Positions 1 to 7,345 of a stretch of 64,000 nucleotides of DNA are shown piece by piece. The stretch is taken from the NCBI RefSeq assembly GCF_023093535.1, contig NZ_CP095757.1, positions 3,534,001 through 3,598,000 on the forward strand, given 5' to 3'. The stretch comes from Halovivax limisalsi. GTDB taxonomy: Archaea; Halobacteriota; Halobacteria; Halobacteriales; Natrialbaceae. Position numbers and translations under genes: made by a program. How positions within the stretch are numbered: position 1 is the stretch's first letter; the number at the start of each line of letters is the position of its first letter. Under the pieces are notes generated by a model. The model worked only from the letters and a program-made list of their open reading frames with translations. It was not told the origin of the DNA and ran no database searches.

Positions 1-720
1 GATCAGGACGTCCATATTCGCGCGCCCGTTCTTCACTAGCGCCTTGTACGAGTTGACGTAGAACGGCCGGCCGAGGACGATCTGAACGGGGGTCGCCAGC
101 AGGAAGCCGACCCAGTGGAATTCGAAGCCGAAGACCGTCTCGGGCAGGAGCGTGCCGCCGAGCAGGAATCGATCGGTCAGGAAGAGGAGGAACGGCGCCG
201 ACAGGACCGCGCCGAACAGCGTCAGGCGAAGCTGTTTGCTGATCTCCTCGTTGCGCGCGGCGTCGCGACGCTCCTGGTCGGTCTCGTCGTCGCCGTCGTC
301 GTCGCGAACCGGCGTGTATCCGGCCCCCTCGACGGCCTCGTACAGCTGGTCCCGAGAGACCGCGGCGGGGTTGTACACGACCTGCGCCTCGTCGGTCGCG
401 TAGTTCGCCTCCGCCTCGATGACGCCCGGGACGGCCTCGAGCGCCTCCTCGTTCGTCGCGGCGCAGTTCGAACACGTCATGTCCGCAATGCCGATCGAGA
501 CCGTCTCGCGCCGGGCGTGATAGCCCGCATCGTCGATCGCCGCGTAGATCTCGGCCAGCGAGACCTCGGCCGGATCGTACGTGACCGAGCCCTCGTCAGT
601 GGCGAAGTTGACGTTCGCCTCGGTCACGCCCGACAGCCCCTCCACCGCCTCGGTCACCGACTGCGAGCAGTTGGCACAACTCATGCCCCCGATCTCGAGT
701 CGGACGGTTCGTTCACTCAT
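1..720 (-). CDS. copA: Copper-translocating P-type ATPase, N-terminal part (cut by window edge)
   Basis: Only the first 240 codons are inside the window; the rest lies to the left. Two tandem heavy-metal-associated (HMA) domains are visible, with metal-binding motifs CANC (residues 15-18) and CSNC (residues 83-86). Each sits in a GGMSCANC/ADMTCSNC-like context. A charged linker rich in D, E and R follows, and then the first hydrophobic segments of the P1B-ATPase membrane domain. In this family the HMA domains receive Cu(I) and the ATPase exports it across the cytoplasmic membrane. The catalytic DKTG and the CPC motif are outside the window, so the substrate is inferred. It lies on the same strand behind an AsnC/TRASH regulator, the usual haloarchaeal copper arrangement. 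Confidence 0.9.
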   Translation of the reverse strand, partial: MSERTVRLEIGGMSCANCSQSVTEAVEGLSGVTEANVNFATDEGSVTYDPAEVSLAEIYAAIDDAGYHARRETVSIGIADMTCSNCAATNEEALEAVPGVIEAEANYATDEAQVVYNPAAVSRDQLYEAVEGAGYTPVRDDDGDDETDQERRDAARNEEISKQLRLTLFGAVLSAPFLLFLTDRFLLGGTLLPETVFGFEFHWVGFLLATPVQIVLGRPFYVNSYKALVKNGRANMDVLI

Positions 721-788
721 TGGGTATGCCTACGGGATCCACACTTACCCGCCTTACTGGTTCGAATCGAAGGTTCAGTGGCGATCAA

Positions 789-805
789 ACTTTCGATGTG
801 AAAGT
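789..805. promoter_or_regulatory. Short inverted repeat upstream of copA, possible operator
   Basis: ACTTTC and GAAAGT flank a 5-base spacer in the 125-base gap between the regulator stop and the copA start. The repeat lies about 70-85 bases upstream of the copA start codon, just upstream of where its promoter should be. It is a candidate binding site for the neighbouring TRASH regulator. The arms are only 6 bp, so chance occurrence is possible. Confidence 0.3.
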
Positions 806-845
806 GTCCAGGCTAATTCGCCCGGGTGGGACCTGCCCGTCACCC

Positions 846-1433
846 TCAGGCGCCCTCCTCGATCCGGTCGTAGCGCTCCGAAAACCGACTGCGGCAGGAG
901 GAACAGCAAAAGTGGTAGATCTCGTCGTCGATCCGCGTCGACTCGCCCTCGCTGTCGACGGTGTTCCCGCACTCCGCGCAGGTGAGCGCGAAGTCGGTTG
1001 CGCCGAGTGAGGGGTGCCACTCGACGGCGTCGACGAGCGTCACCGCGTACTCGACGGACTCGCCCTCGAACAGGCGGTCGAGCCACTCGTGGGCCGCGCC
1101 GACCTGCGTCCGACCGGAGAACCAGAGTTCACCCTCGGCGGTCAGGAAGAGGTGCTCGACGGCCTCGTCGTCGGCGACCCGCTCGCGAAGCGTCGCGACG
1201 TCGATCGACTGGGGGCTGGCCCGCACGAAGACGGGGATCCCGGCCTGGAGCTGCGATCGATCCACGTCGACCGTGAAACCGTTGATCACCCCGGCCTCCT
1301 CGAGTCGACTCACGCGATCCGAGACGGCGGGCCCCGACAGCCCGACCGCCTCCCCGATCGCGGCGAACGGCCGCCGACTATCCTCGCCCAGCAGGCGGAG
1401 GATTTCGAGATCCGTTTCGTCGAGCGACTGCAT
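846..1433 (-). CDS. AsnC/Lrp-type regulator with C-terminal TRASH metal-binding domain
   Basis: A 195-residue protein. Residues about 1-60 form the AsnC-type helix-turn-helix (starts MQSLDETDLEILRLL, with PAVSDRVSRLEEAGVI as recognition region). A ligand/dimer domain follows. The C-terminus has a TRASH-type cysteine cluster: CAECG, then FCCSSC about 20 residues later. Proteins with this architecture in haloarchaea sense copper and control a P-type ATPase; the copA gene directly downstream on the same strand fits that role. I chose the internal ATG because a TATA-like box lies about 26 bases before it, typical of leaderless transcripts. An ATG 24 bases upstream would place the start inside that box. 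Confidence 0.85.
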   Translation of the reverse strand: MQSLDETDLEILRLLGEDSRRPFAAIGEAVGLSGPAVSDRVSRLEEAGVINGFTVDVDRSQLQAGIPVFVRASPQSIDVATLRERVADDEAVEHLFLTAEGELWFSGRTQVGAAHEWLDRLFEGESVEYAVTLVDAVEWHPSLGATDFALTCAECGNTVDSEGESTRIDDEIYHFCCSSCRSRFSERYDRIEEGA

Positions 1434-1455
1434 GGGCGGACGTGGCGACGAAGAC

Positions 1456-1463
1456 AATTATAT
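1456..1463 (-). promoter_or_regulatory. TATA-like box of the AsnC/TRASH regulator gene
   Basis: An AT-rich ATATAATT-like stretch (reading the minus strand) sits in otherwise GC-rich DNA, centred about 26 bases before the chosen ATG. This spacing supports a leaderless transcript and decides between the two possible starts. Confidence 0.5.
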
Positions 1464-1662
1464 CTCCCGACTGGGTTTTGAATCGTAATTCGTTAGAGGG
1501 TTTGACGATTGAATCGAAGGAGAGGCGGGAATGGAAGGAGCGTCCCGATCGAGGGCCGGTCGGTCTCCGGGTGAAGTCGGCGCGATGCGCTGGCCAGCGG
1601 GTCCGCATCGAGTGACCGGTTTAGGCCGGTCCAGCAACTGAAGCCGTACCGCTCGGAAGGGA

Positions 1663-3006
1663 CTAGAGGAACGGAATCGGTGGCGCCGCGTAGAGATCGG
1701 TCACGCCGAGGTACAGCGTGACGAAGACGCCGGCGAGGACGTAGGTCCGGATCGACCACAGCCAGGCCGTTGCGAACGTCTCCCCGCCGCCGGTCCCCTT
1801 CTCGATCTCGTCGACGGCCTCCGGCCCGTACACCCAGCCGACGAAGATCACGACCAGCAGGACGGAGACCGGGAGCAAGACGCCGTAGGCGAGCGAGTCG
1901 AACCAGCCGAGCCAGGCCGTGTTCCACGCCGAGAGCGTCCCCAGCGCGAAGATGGCGAACGCGACGCCGAACGCAGTGACCGGTCGGCTATACCTGTAGT
2001 TGTCGACGACGTAGGAGGTGACGACCTCCAGCAGGCTGATCGCCGAGGAGAGCGCGGCGATGAGCACGACGCCGAAGAACGCGACGCCGAGCACCCGGCC
2101 GGCGACCCCCAGATCCGCGAACACCTGCGAAACTCCGACGAACAGCGCGTCCGGACCACCACCAGCGGCCACGCCGGGAACGTCGCCGAACTGGACGAAC
2201 AGCAGCGGGATGACGACGAGTCCCGCGAGCAGGCCGACCGCCGTGTTCAACACGACGATGAGGCTCCCGTCGGCCGGGAGGCTGTCGTCGTCTCCGAGGT
2301 AGGAGGCGTAGGTGATCATCGCGCCCATCCCCAGCGACAGCGAGAAGAAGGCCTGGCTGACGGCGAACGGGACGATACTCCCGAAGTTATTCGCCAGGTA
2401 GTCGAAGTCGGGAGAGAGGTAGTAGCTGTACGCCGGTCCGGTCCCGTCGAGCGTGAAGGCGTAGATGGCGAGCCCGACGAGCATCACGACGATGGAGGGG
2501 ACCATCAGCCGGGTCGCCTTCTCGATGCCCTTCTCGACGCCGAACGCGACGATGACGGCGGTAGCCGCCATGAAGCCGGCGTGGAACGCGATCGCCGCCC
2601 AGCCCACCGAAATCTCACCAAAGTGCTCGGCGGGCGTCGAGAAGTACGCGCCCGTCGCGCTGTCGATCATGAAGCGGATGACCCAGCCGCCGACGACGCT
2701 GTAATACGAGAGGATCCACAGCCCCGTCAGGAGCCCGACCGCGCCGACGACGGTCCACGCCGGGTGTTTCAGCCGGTCGAACGCCTCGACGGCGTTGATG
2801 TTCGCCCGCCGGCCGATCACGAACTCGCCGAGGATGGCGGGGAGGCCGATCAGGAACGCGGCGACGAGGTAGACGAAGACGAACGCCGCGCCGCCCTCCG
2901 CCGACGTCTTGAACGGGAACTGCCAGATGTTGCCCAGCCCGACGGCGCTCCCGACGGCCGCCAGGATGAATCCAACTCTGGTGGCCCAGGTTTCTCGTTG
3001 ATTCAT
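1663..3006 (-). CDS. Sodium-dependent transporter of the NSS/SNF family
   Basis: A 447-residue integral membrane protein with about eleven to twelve hydrophobic segments. The N-terminus shows the NSS signature: a W-A-T-R-V-G-F-ILAAVGSAVGLGNIWQFPF-like TM1 with the unwound glycine-rich Na+/substrate site. A further motif, GMGAMITYASYL, corresponds to TM6. The family couples Na+ entry to uptake of amino acids or related small molecules, so it acts in the cytoplasmic membrane. The start at MNQRETW was chosen because the family consensus begins there; an in-frame ATG 17 codons upstream lacks homology-like sequence. The substrate cannot be read from the sequence. It appears to be transcribed alone. 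Confidence 0.92.
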   Translation of the reverse strand: MNQRETWATRVGFILAAVGSAVGLGNIWQFPFKTSAEGGAAFVFVYLVAAFLIGLPAILGEFVIGRRANINAVEAFDRLKHPAWTVVGAVGLLTGLWILSYYSVVGGWVIRFMIDSATGAYFSTPAEHFGEISVGWAAIAFHAGFMAATAVIVAFGVEKGIEKATRLMVPSIVVMLVGLAIYAFTLDGTGPAYSYYLSPDFDYLANNFGSIVPFAVSQAFFSLSLGMGAMITYASYLGDDDSLPADGSLIVVLNTAVGLLAGLVVIPLLFVQFGDVPGVAAGGGPDALFVGVSQVFADLGVAGRVLGVAFFGVVLIAALSSAISLLEVVTSYVVDNYRYSRPVTAFGVAFAIFALGTLSAWNTAWLGWFDSLAYGVLLPVSVLLVVIFVGWVYGPEAVDEIEKGTGGGETFATAWLWSIRTYVLAGVFVTLYLGVTDLYAAPPIPFL

Positions 3007-3174
3007 GTTCGACCGCCCGTTTGCAGACGGGTACCAAAAACCGCACGACTGCATCATCGAGTGGTATTCTCACACAATCGTCCGGACCGAGAGTCCGCCG
3101 TCTCGCCGTCCATCGACGGACCCGCTCGGGACGACGCCGCCAGCCCGATCCGTCGCGGTCCGTCTGACGTAAGA

Positions 3175-3182
3175 ACTATACT
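3175..3182 (+). promoter_or_regulatory. TATA-like box of sepF
   Basis: ACTATACT is centred about 27 bases upstream of the sepF ATG, consistent with a leaderless transcript. Confidence 0.5.
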
Positions 3183-3204
3183 CGCGGCGGCGGAGTCACT
3201 GCCT

Positions 3205-3561
3205 ATGGGCCTCATGAGCAAGATTCTCGGTGGCGGCGGGACGCGGGCCGCCGAGGATTACGTCGAACTCGACCCCGACGCCGTCGCGGCCGAGACGGGC
3301 GAGGCGGCGATGCGCGTACAGTTCGCCGAGATCGCCGGCCAGTCGGATACCGTCGACATCAAGGACGCCGTCTACGACGGCGACGTCGTCATCGCCGACA
3401 TCACGCGCCTGCGCACGAAGGACAAGACCGTCGAACACGTCCTCGACGAGCTCCGCCAGGTCGTCCAGGAGGTCGGCGGCGACATCGTCCAGAAGGGCGA
3501 CGATCAGATCGTCGTCACGCCGACCGGCGTCCAGATCGGTCGCGAGAAACTCGGACGGTAA
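3205..3561 (+). CDS. sepF: Cell division protein SepF
   Basis: A 118-residue protein with the archaeal SepF (formerly DUF552) fold. Residues 1-12 (MGLMSKILGGGG) form an amphipathic membrane-targeting stretch, and the C-terminal two thirds match the SepF core (VVIADITRL..K..VEHVLDELR..V...GGDIVQKGDDQIVVTPTGVQI). In haloarchaea SepF anchors FtsZ1/FtsZ2 to the membrane at mid-cell. It is divergent from the transporter on its left and stands alone. A second ATG three codons in would give MSKIL; the first is preferred because its TATA spacing is good. Confidence 0.93.
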   Translation: MGLMSKILGGGGTRAAEDYVELDPDAVAAETGEAAMRVQFAEIAGQSDTVDIKDAVYDGDVVIADITRLRTKDKTVEHVLDELRQVVQEVGGDIVQKGDDQIVVTPTGVQIGREKLGR

Positions 3562-3610
3562 ACCCGTCGCCACGGCTGACCCGCAACTCCCCGTGGCTGG
3601 ACAGTCCCCG

Positions 3611-3850
3611 TTAGGCGTACGTCCGCTCGAGATGGGCGACAATGTCGTCACTTTCAGCCAGTCCCTCGATTCCGTGTGCCGGGTCGACGAGCACCGGAAC
3701 GCCGGACTGACCGCTCACCGATTTCACGCGGAAGCGGAAGAACCGAATGGGAAAGACGATGTGGGACTCGTACTCGAGCCCGAGTTCGTCGAGTTTCCGT
3801 TCGACGTTCCGACAGTAGGGACACCCCGGGAGTCGATACAGTTCCAGCAT
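3611..3850 (-). CDS. Small glutaredoxin/GST-N-like thioredoxin-fold protein
   Basis: A 79-residue protein with a single thioredoxin-like domain. The redox motif CPYC is at residues 10-13 (LYRLPGCPYC). The cis-proline loop appears as SGVPVLVDP, followed by a GLAESDDIVAHLERTY helix typical of glutaredoxins and the N-terminal domain of glutathione S-transferases. It probably acts as a cytoplasmic thiol-disulfide oxidoreductase; haloarchaea use gamma-glutamylcysteine rather than glutathione, so the reductant is uncertain. It lies convergent to sepF. The ATG at MLELYR was chosen because the upstream extension is arginine/serine-rich and non-homologous in character. Confidence 0.85.
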   Translation of the reverse strand: MLELYRLPGCPYCRNVERKLDELGLEYESHIVFPIRFFRFRVKSVSGQSGVPVLVDPAHGIEGLAESDDIVAHLERTYA

Positions 3851-3947
3851 CGAATCACGTGAGAGCAGGCGCGAGTCCCGTAAAACGCTGTCGGAGGTCC
3901 GAACTGACGCGACGCGAGTGCCGCTCCCGTTCGAGCGCGAGCGGCGG

Positions 3948-4754
3948 CTAGTTGTGGCCCGAACGTTCGTCACCGATCGACGTCGCCGCCGCCCACGCGC
4001 GGTCGAACCGCTCGATCGCCTCGTCGACGAACATATCCTCGCGGGAGAGTGCGACCCCGAGCCGCTCGGCCGGGTCGAACGGGTCGGGGAGGTCGAGACA
4101 GCACTCGACGTCGTCGACCACGTACACGGAGAGGCGAACGGCCGACGCGACGCGGACCGCGATATCGGAGAGGCCGTCGATCACGGTCCCGATCTCGCCG
4201 TCGGGGAGGTGATGGAAGACGGAGTCGGACAGCAACACCCGGACCGAGACGTCGCTGCCGATCCGGTCCGCGGGCGACAGTTCGGCGGCGTAGGTCGCCC
4301 AGTCGGCGGCGTCGTACGGCGGGCCGACGGCCATCCGGTACCGGTCGGTCGCCGTCTTCGCCTGCTCGCGCCAGAGGGCGAGGGCGTCCTCGCTTCCGAG
4401 GTCGGTCCGCCAGAGGGTCGCACCGGCCGGCACCGTCGGCGCGAGGTCCGACCGAACCGATCGGGCCGCCTGGCGCAATTCGGCCTCGCGGCGGTCGAGC
4501 TCGCGCGTGCGTTCCTCGAGCAGGCGGTCGACGGCCGTCTCGGGATCGATCGGCTCGTAGACCGTCGGCTCCGTCCCGACGCGGGTTTCGACGAGTCCGC
4601 GGGCTGCGAGGCCGTTGAGAACGTCGTAGATTCGCCCCGTCGGCACCGACGCTCGCTCCGCGATCTCGCTGGCTGTCGCCGACCCGAGCGAGAGCATCGC
4701 CCGGTAGGCCCGCTCCTCGTAACTGGAGAGCCCCAGTTCCGTCAGTTCGCTCAT
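3948..4754 (-). CDS. TrmB family transcriptional regulator
   Basis: A 268-residue protein. Residues 1-70 form a TrmB-type winged helix (LGLSSYEERAYRAMLSLGSATASEIAERASVPTGRIYDVLNGLAARGLV), followed by a short coiled-coil helix (about 75-105). The C-terminal effector domain is an alpha/beta, phospholipase-D-like fold common in haloarchaeal TrmB paralogues. Classical TrmB senses sugars, but the sugar-binding C-terminus of Thermococcus TrmB is not obvious here, so the ligand is unknown. It is divergent from the SMR exporter gene across a 145-base gap, making that exporter a plausible target. Confidence 0.88.
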   Translation of the reverse strand: MSELTELGLSSYEERAYRAMLSLGSATASEIAERASVPTGRIYDVLNGLAARGLVETRVGTEPTVYEPIDPETAVDRLLEERTRELDRREAELRQAARSVRSDLAPTVPAGATLWRTDLGSEDALALWREQAKTATDRYRMAVGPPYDAADWATYAAELSPADRIGSDVSVRVLLSDSVFHHLPDGEIGTVIDGLSDIAVRVASAVRLSVYVVDDVECCLDLPDPFDPAERLGVALSREDMFVDEAIERFDRAWAAATSIGDERSGHN

Positions 4755-4899
4755 GGACGAGTCGTCTCACCCGACGAAATAAGGCCTGTGGGAATGCGAG
4801 GCGCATGTCGAACCGTTCGGCGCCCTTCGAGCGGACAACCCGCTGCAAGTGGCACCGCGTTTCACCAGCCACATACCGGTCTCCCGAAAAGATCGGTGT

Positions 4900-5232
4900 A
4901 TGAATCCGTACGCGTTGCTCGCCGGCGCGATCGTCTCGGAACTCGTCGGGACGACCGCGCTCAAACTGTCGGACGGGTTCAGCCAGCCGATTCCGAGCGC
5001 AGGCGTCGTGATCGGCTACGGCCTGGCCTTCTACCTGCTCTCGCTGACGCTCGAGGAGTTACCGATCGGCGTCGTCTACGCCACCTGGGCGGCGCTGGGG
5101 ATCGTCGGCGTGGCCGCGATCGGCCTCGTCGCCTTCGACGACCCGATCGACCTTCCCGGCGCCCTCGGCATCGCTCTCATCATCGGCGGCGTCTACTGCG
5201 TGAACGTCCCGTCGTCGATGTCGGCCCACTGA
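4900..5232 (+). CDS. Small multidrug resistance (SMR/EmrE-like) transporter
   Basis: A 110-residue protein with four transmembrane helices, the full length of the SMR family. The signature glutamate in TM1 is present (AGAIVSELVGTTALKLSDGF, E at residue 14). TM3-4 carry the usual GVVYATWAALGIVGVAAIG segment. Members export cationic hydrophobic compounds or guanidinium in exchange for protons as antiparallel dimers. The start was set at MNPYALL because TM1 begins directly after it. The divergent TrmB gene is a likely regulator. Confidence 0.92.
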   Translation: MNPYALLAGAIVSELVGTTALKLSDGFSQPIPSAGVVIGYGLAFYLLSLTLEELPIGVVYATWAALGIVGVAAIGLVAFDDPIDLPGALGIALIIGGVYCVNVPSSMSAH

Positions 5233-5439
5233 TCGGCGGGGAAGCCTCGGTACACTCGACTGTCCCCTCTCGTTCGACCCTCCCGGCCCGCGTAAACGGC
5301 CCCAGGACGACGGCGGCGGACGTCAGCCAACGGCACCGAGCGAGCGGCGGGGCTCACTGACGACCGGTCAAGCGCCCCAGTAGTTAGGGAATGGCCTTTC
5401 CCCGTAACTTAAGTGGGGTGCACACCGACCCATAGTGAG

Positions 5440-6582
5440 ATGGATCCAGCGGATTTCGCCGATGGACCCGGCCAAATCGACGACTACGACGGGCTCCCCT
5501 GCCACCGACCGGCGAGTCTCCCGCCGGATCTCGAGGTGACCGAGGACGTGCTCGCGGTCTACGGCGACGCCCAGTACGCGCTGGGGCGGCTGGCGACGCT
5601 CGAACGCCACCTCGAGAATCCCACCCTCCTGATCGCCCCTTTCGTCCATCGCGAGGCCGCGATGAGTTCCCAGGTCGAGGGGACGAACGTGACGATCTCG
5701 GACATCTACGCCCACGAGGTCGGCGCCTCGCCGAAGCGCGCCGCGGCGGAACTGGCCGACGTTCGCGAGGCGTACAACTACGTCGACGCGGTCACCCACG
5801 GGTTCGAGCGCCTGAACGCGGGCGAATCGATCGACGTCGACCTGATTCGTCGGCTCCACGAGACGCTGCTTGGCGGCGTCCGCGGCGAGGAGGACCGCCC
5901 CGGCGAGCTCCGCGACGTCCCGGTCTACATCGGCGCGCGGGGCGACGGCCCCGACGGCGCCTCGTTCGTCCCCGCCAGTCCCGACTACGTGCCGCTCCTG
6001 CTCGAACAGTGTCTCTCGTACCTCCGTCGCGGGGAGTACCCGCCGCTGGTCGACACGGCGCTCGTTCACTACCAGTTCGAGGCGATCCACCCGTTCCGCG
6101 ACGGCAACGGCCGCCTCGGGCGCCTGCTCATCATGCTCCAGCTCTACGACGCCGGCCTGCTGCCCGGCCCGTACCTCTACCTCAGCGCGTACTTCAAGCG
6201 CCACGGGGTCGCGTATCGCGAGAAACTCCTCGAGGTGAGCACCGACGGCGCCTACGAGGAGTGGGTCGTCTTCGTCCTCGACGCGATCGCCGAGCAGGCC
6301 GTCGACGCCTACGACTGCGGCGTCGCGCTGACGGACCTCCGCGAGTCCTACCGCGCGAAGTTCCCCAGCTTTCCTACCGCCCGCGAACTCGTCGACTACG
6401 TCTTCGAACAGCCCTACCTCACGGGCCCACGCGCCGTCGAGGCGACCGGGCGCTCGAAGCCCTCCGTCTACGACGCCATCGAAGCGCTCGAGGCCGAGGG
6501 CATCGTCGTCGAGACGACCGGCCAGGAGCGAAACAAAGTGTACGAAGCGCCCGAGGTGCTCGCCGTGCTGGACTCGGGGTGA
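5440..6582 (+). CDS. Fic-domain AMPylase/nucleotidyltransferase with built-in inhibitory helix and C-terminal winged helix
   Basis: A 380-residue protein. The Fic catalytic motif HPFRDGNGRLGR (residues 217-228) is intact, including the histidine base and the phosphate-binding GNGR. Upstream, at residues 76-81, SSQVEG fits the inhibitory [S/T]xxxE[G/N] motif of class II Fic proteins, in which the glutamate blocks ATP binding. The C-terminus (about 315-375) looks like a winged helix (ATGRSKPSVYDAIEALEAEGIVVE), so DNA or dimer binding is likely. Fic proteins transfer AMP or other nucleotides to protein hydroxyls; the target here is unknown. CTTAAG lies about 27-32 bases upstream of the ATG, fitting a leaderless start. 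It is convergent to a toxin-antitoxin pair with only 23 bases between. Confidence 0.93.
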   Translation: MDPADFADGPGQIDDYDGLPCHRPASLPPDLEVTEDVLAVYGDAQYALGRLATLERHLENPTLLIAPFVHREAAMSSQVEGTNVTISDIYAHEVGASPKRAAAELADVREAYNYVDAVTHGFERLNAGESIDVDLIRRLHETLLGGVRGEEDRPGELRDVPVYIGARGDGPDGASFVPASPDYVPLLLEQCLSYLRRGEYPPLVDTALVHYQFEAIHPFRDGNGRLGRLLIMLQLYDAGLLPGPYLYLSAYFKRHGVAYREKLLEVSTDGAYEEWVVFVLDAIAEQAVDAYDCGVALTDLRESYRAKFPSFPTARELVDYVFEQPYLTGPRAVEATGRSKPSVYDAIEALEAEGIVVETTGQERNKVYEAPEVLAVLDSG

Positions 6583-6605
6583 ATCGTCGATAGGGCCGCA
6601 GAATC

Positions 6606-6941
6606 CTACACGTCGAGGCCGAGATATCGGCCACACTGACGTGTGATTCGTTCGATCGCTGACTCGGTTAGCCGACCCTCTCGACCATCGATATCTGCGT
6701 GACGAATCGACGCGAGCGTCCAGGGATTGACGTAGCTCTCGCGTGGCAGGCCACCGCTAGCGAAGTCGGCATCGCCGAGCGAAATCGCCTCCGGCCGAGG
6801 GATTGACCTCAGCGCTGCGTAGAGCGCCTCTTCGCCCGCGAAGGGGTGATTCTCATCGCTCACGCAAACGAACGGGCGGTACGAGTTGTCAGCGAATAGA
6901 TCCGGCCCCTTGACCACGCCACCACGCTCGTATCGCGCCAT
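6606..6941 (-). CDS. PemK/MazF-like toxin
   Basis: A 111-residue protein that starts MARYERGGVVKGPDLF, resembling the N-terminal strand-turn of PemK/MazF toxins (RGGVV..PDLF), followed by a short beta-rich body and a helical C-terminus. It is preceded with no gap by a small winged-helix gene: the antitoxin's TAA is directly followed by this ATG. This order and spacing match a type II toxin-antitoxin pair common in haloarchaea. MazF-family toxins cleave single-stranded RNA. Sequence similarity to the canonical family is moderate by eye, so RNase activity is inferred. Confidence 0.75.
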   Translation of the reverse strand: MARYERGGVVKGPDLFADNSYRPFVCVSDENHPFAGEEALYAALRSIPRPEAISLGDADFASGGLPRESYVNPWTLASIRHADIDGREGRLTESAIERITRQCGRYLGLDV

Positions 6942-7256
6942 TTATTCCTCGTAGAAATCGTCCGTCGCAGAGACGGAACTCGCCCCCACTTGCGCTGCAA
7001 ACGACGCCAACCGGTCGTCTTCACCGATCGCCCAATATCGACCACGGTGTCGAACCAGCCCTCGATCTTCGAGACGCGACAGAACGGCACCGACGCTCCC
7101 TCGGTTGATTCCGGTCGCGTCGTGGATCTCGGTTTGGGTAAACGCTTGATCCGCGTTCGACGCCAAAAATTCCAGGATGAGATACGGTTGCGTCCCTGCT
7201 TCCAGGTCGAGTGCCTCGTCGCACCCGTTTTCGAAGCGGTCGATACTGATCGGCAT
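6942..7256 (-). CDS. Winged-helix (MarR-like) antitoxin/regulator of the PemK-type pair
   Basis: A 104-residue protein: a short N-terminal tail, then a winged helix (AYILEF-like helix, QTEIHDATGINRGSVGAVLSRLEDRGLVRHRGRYWAIG) and an acidic C-terminal tail that could occupy the toxin. The ATG at MPISIDRF was chosen because a TATTAT-like box lies about 26 bases upstream on the minus strand. It is translationally adjacent to the toxin gene (TAAATG), and probably represses the shared promoter. Antitoxins with a MarR-like DNA-binding domain are less common than AbrB or RHH types in well-studied bacteria. Confidence 0.78.
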   Translation of the reverse strand: MPISIDRFENGCDEALDLEAGTQPYLILEFLASNADQAFTQTEIHDATGINRGSVGAVLSRLEDRGLVRHRGRYWAIGEDDRLASFAAQVGASSVSATDDFYEE

Positions 7257-7278
7257 GTGCAATACTTCGTAATAGATC

Positions 7279-7285
7279 GTAATAA
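7279..7285 (-). promoter_or_regulatory. TATA-like box of the toxin-antitoxin operon
   Basis: TTATTAC on the minus strand, centred about 26 bases before the antitoxin ATG, consistent with a leaderless bicistronic transcript. Confidence 0.5.
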
Positions 7286-7345
7286 GCCTGGCGAGTACCC
7301 GACCGTGCCTATCGGTTCGACGTTCCACCCGTCGTGCCCAACTCG

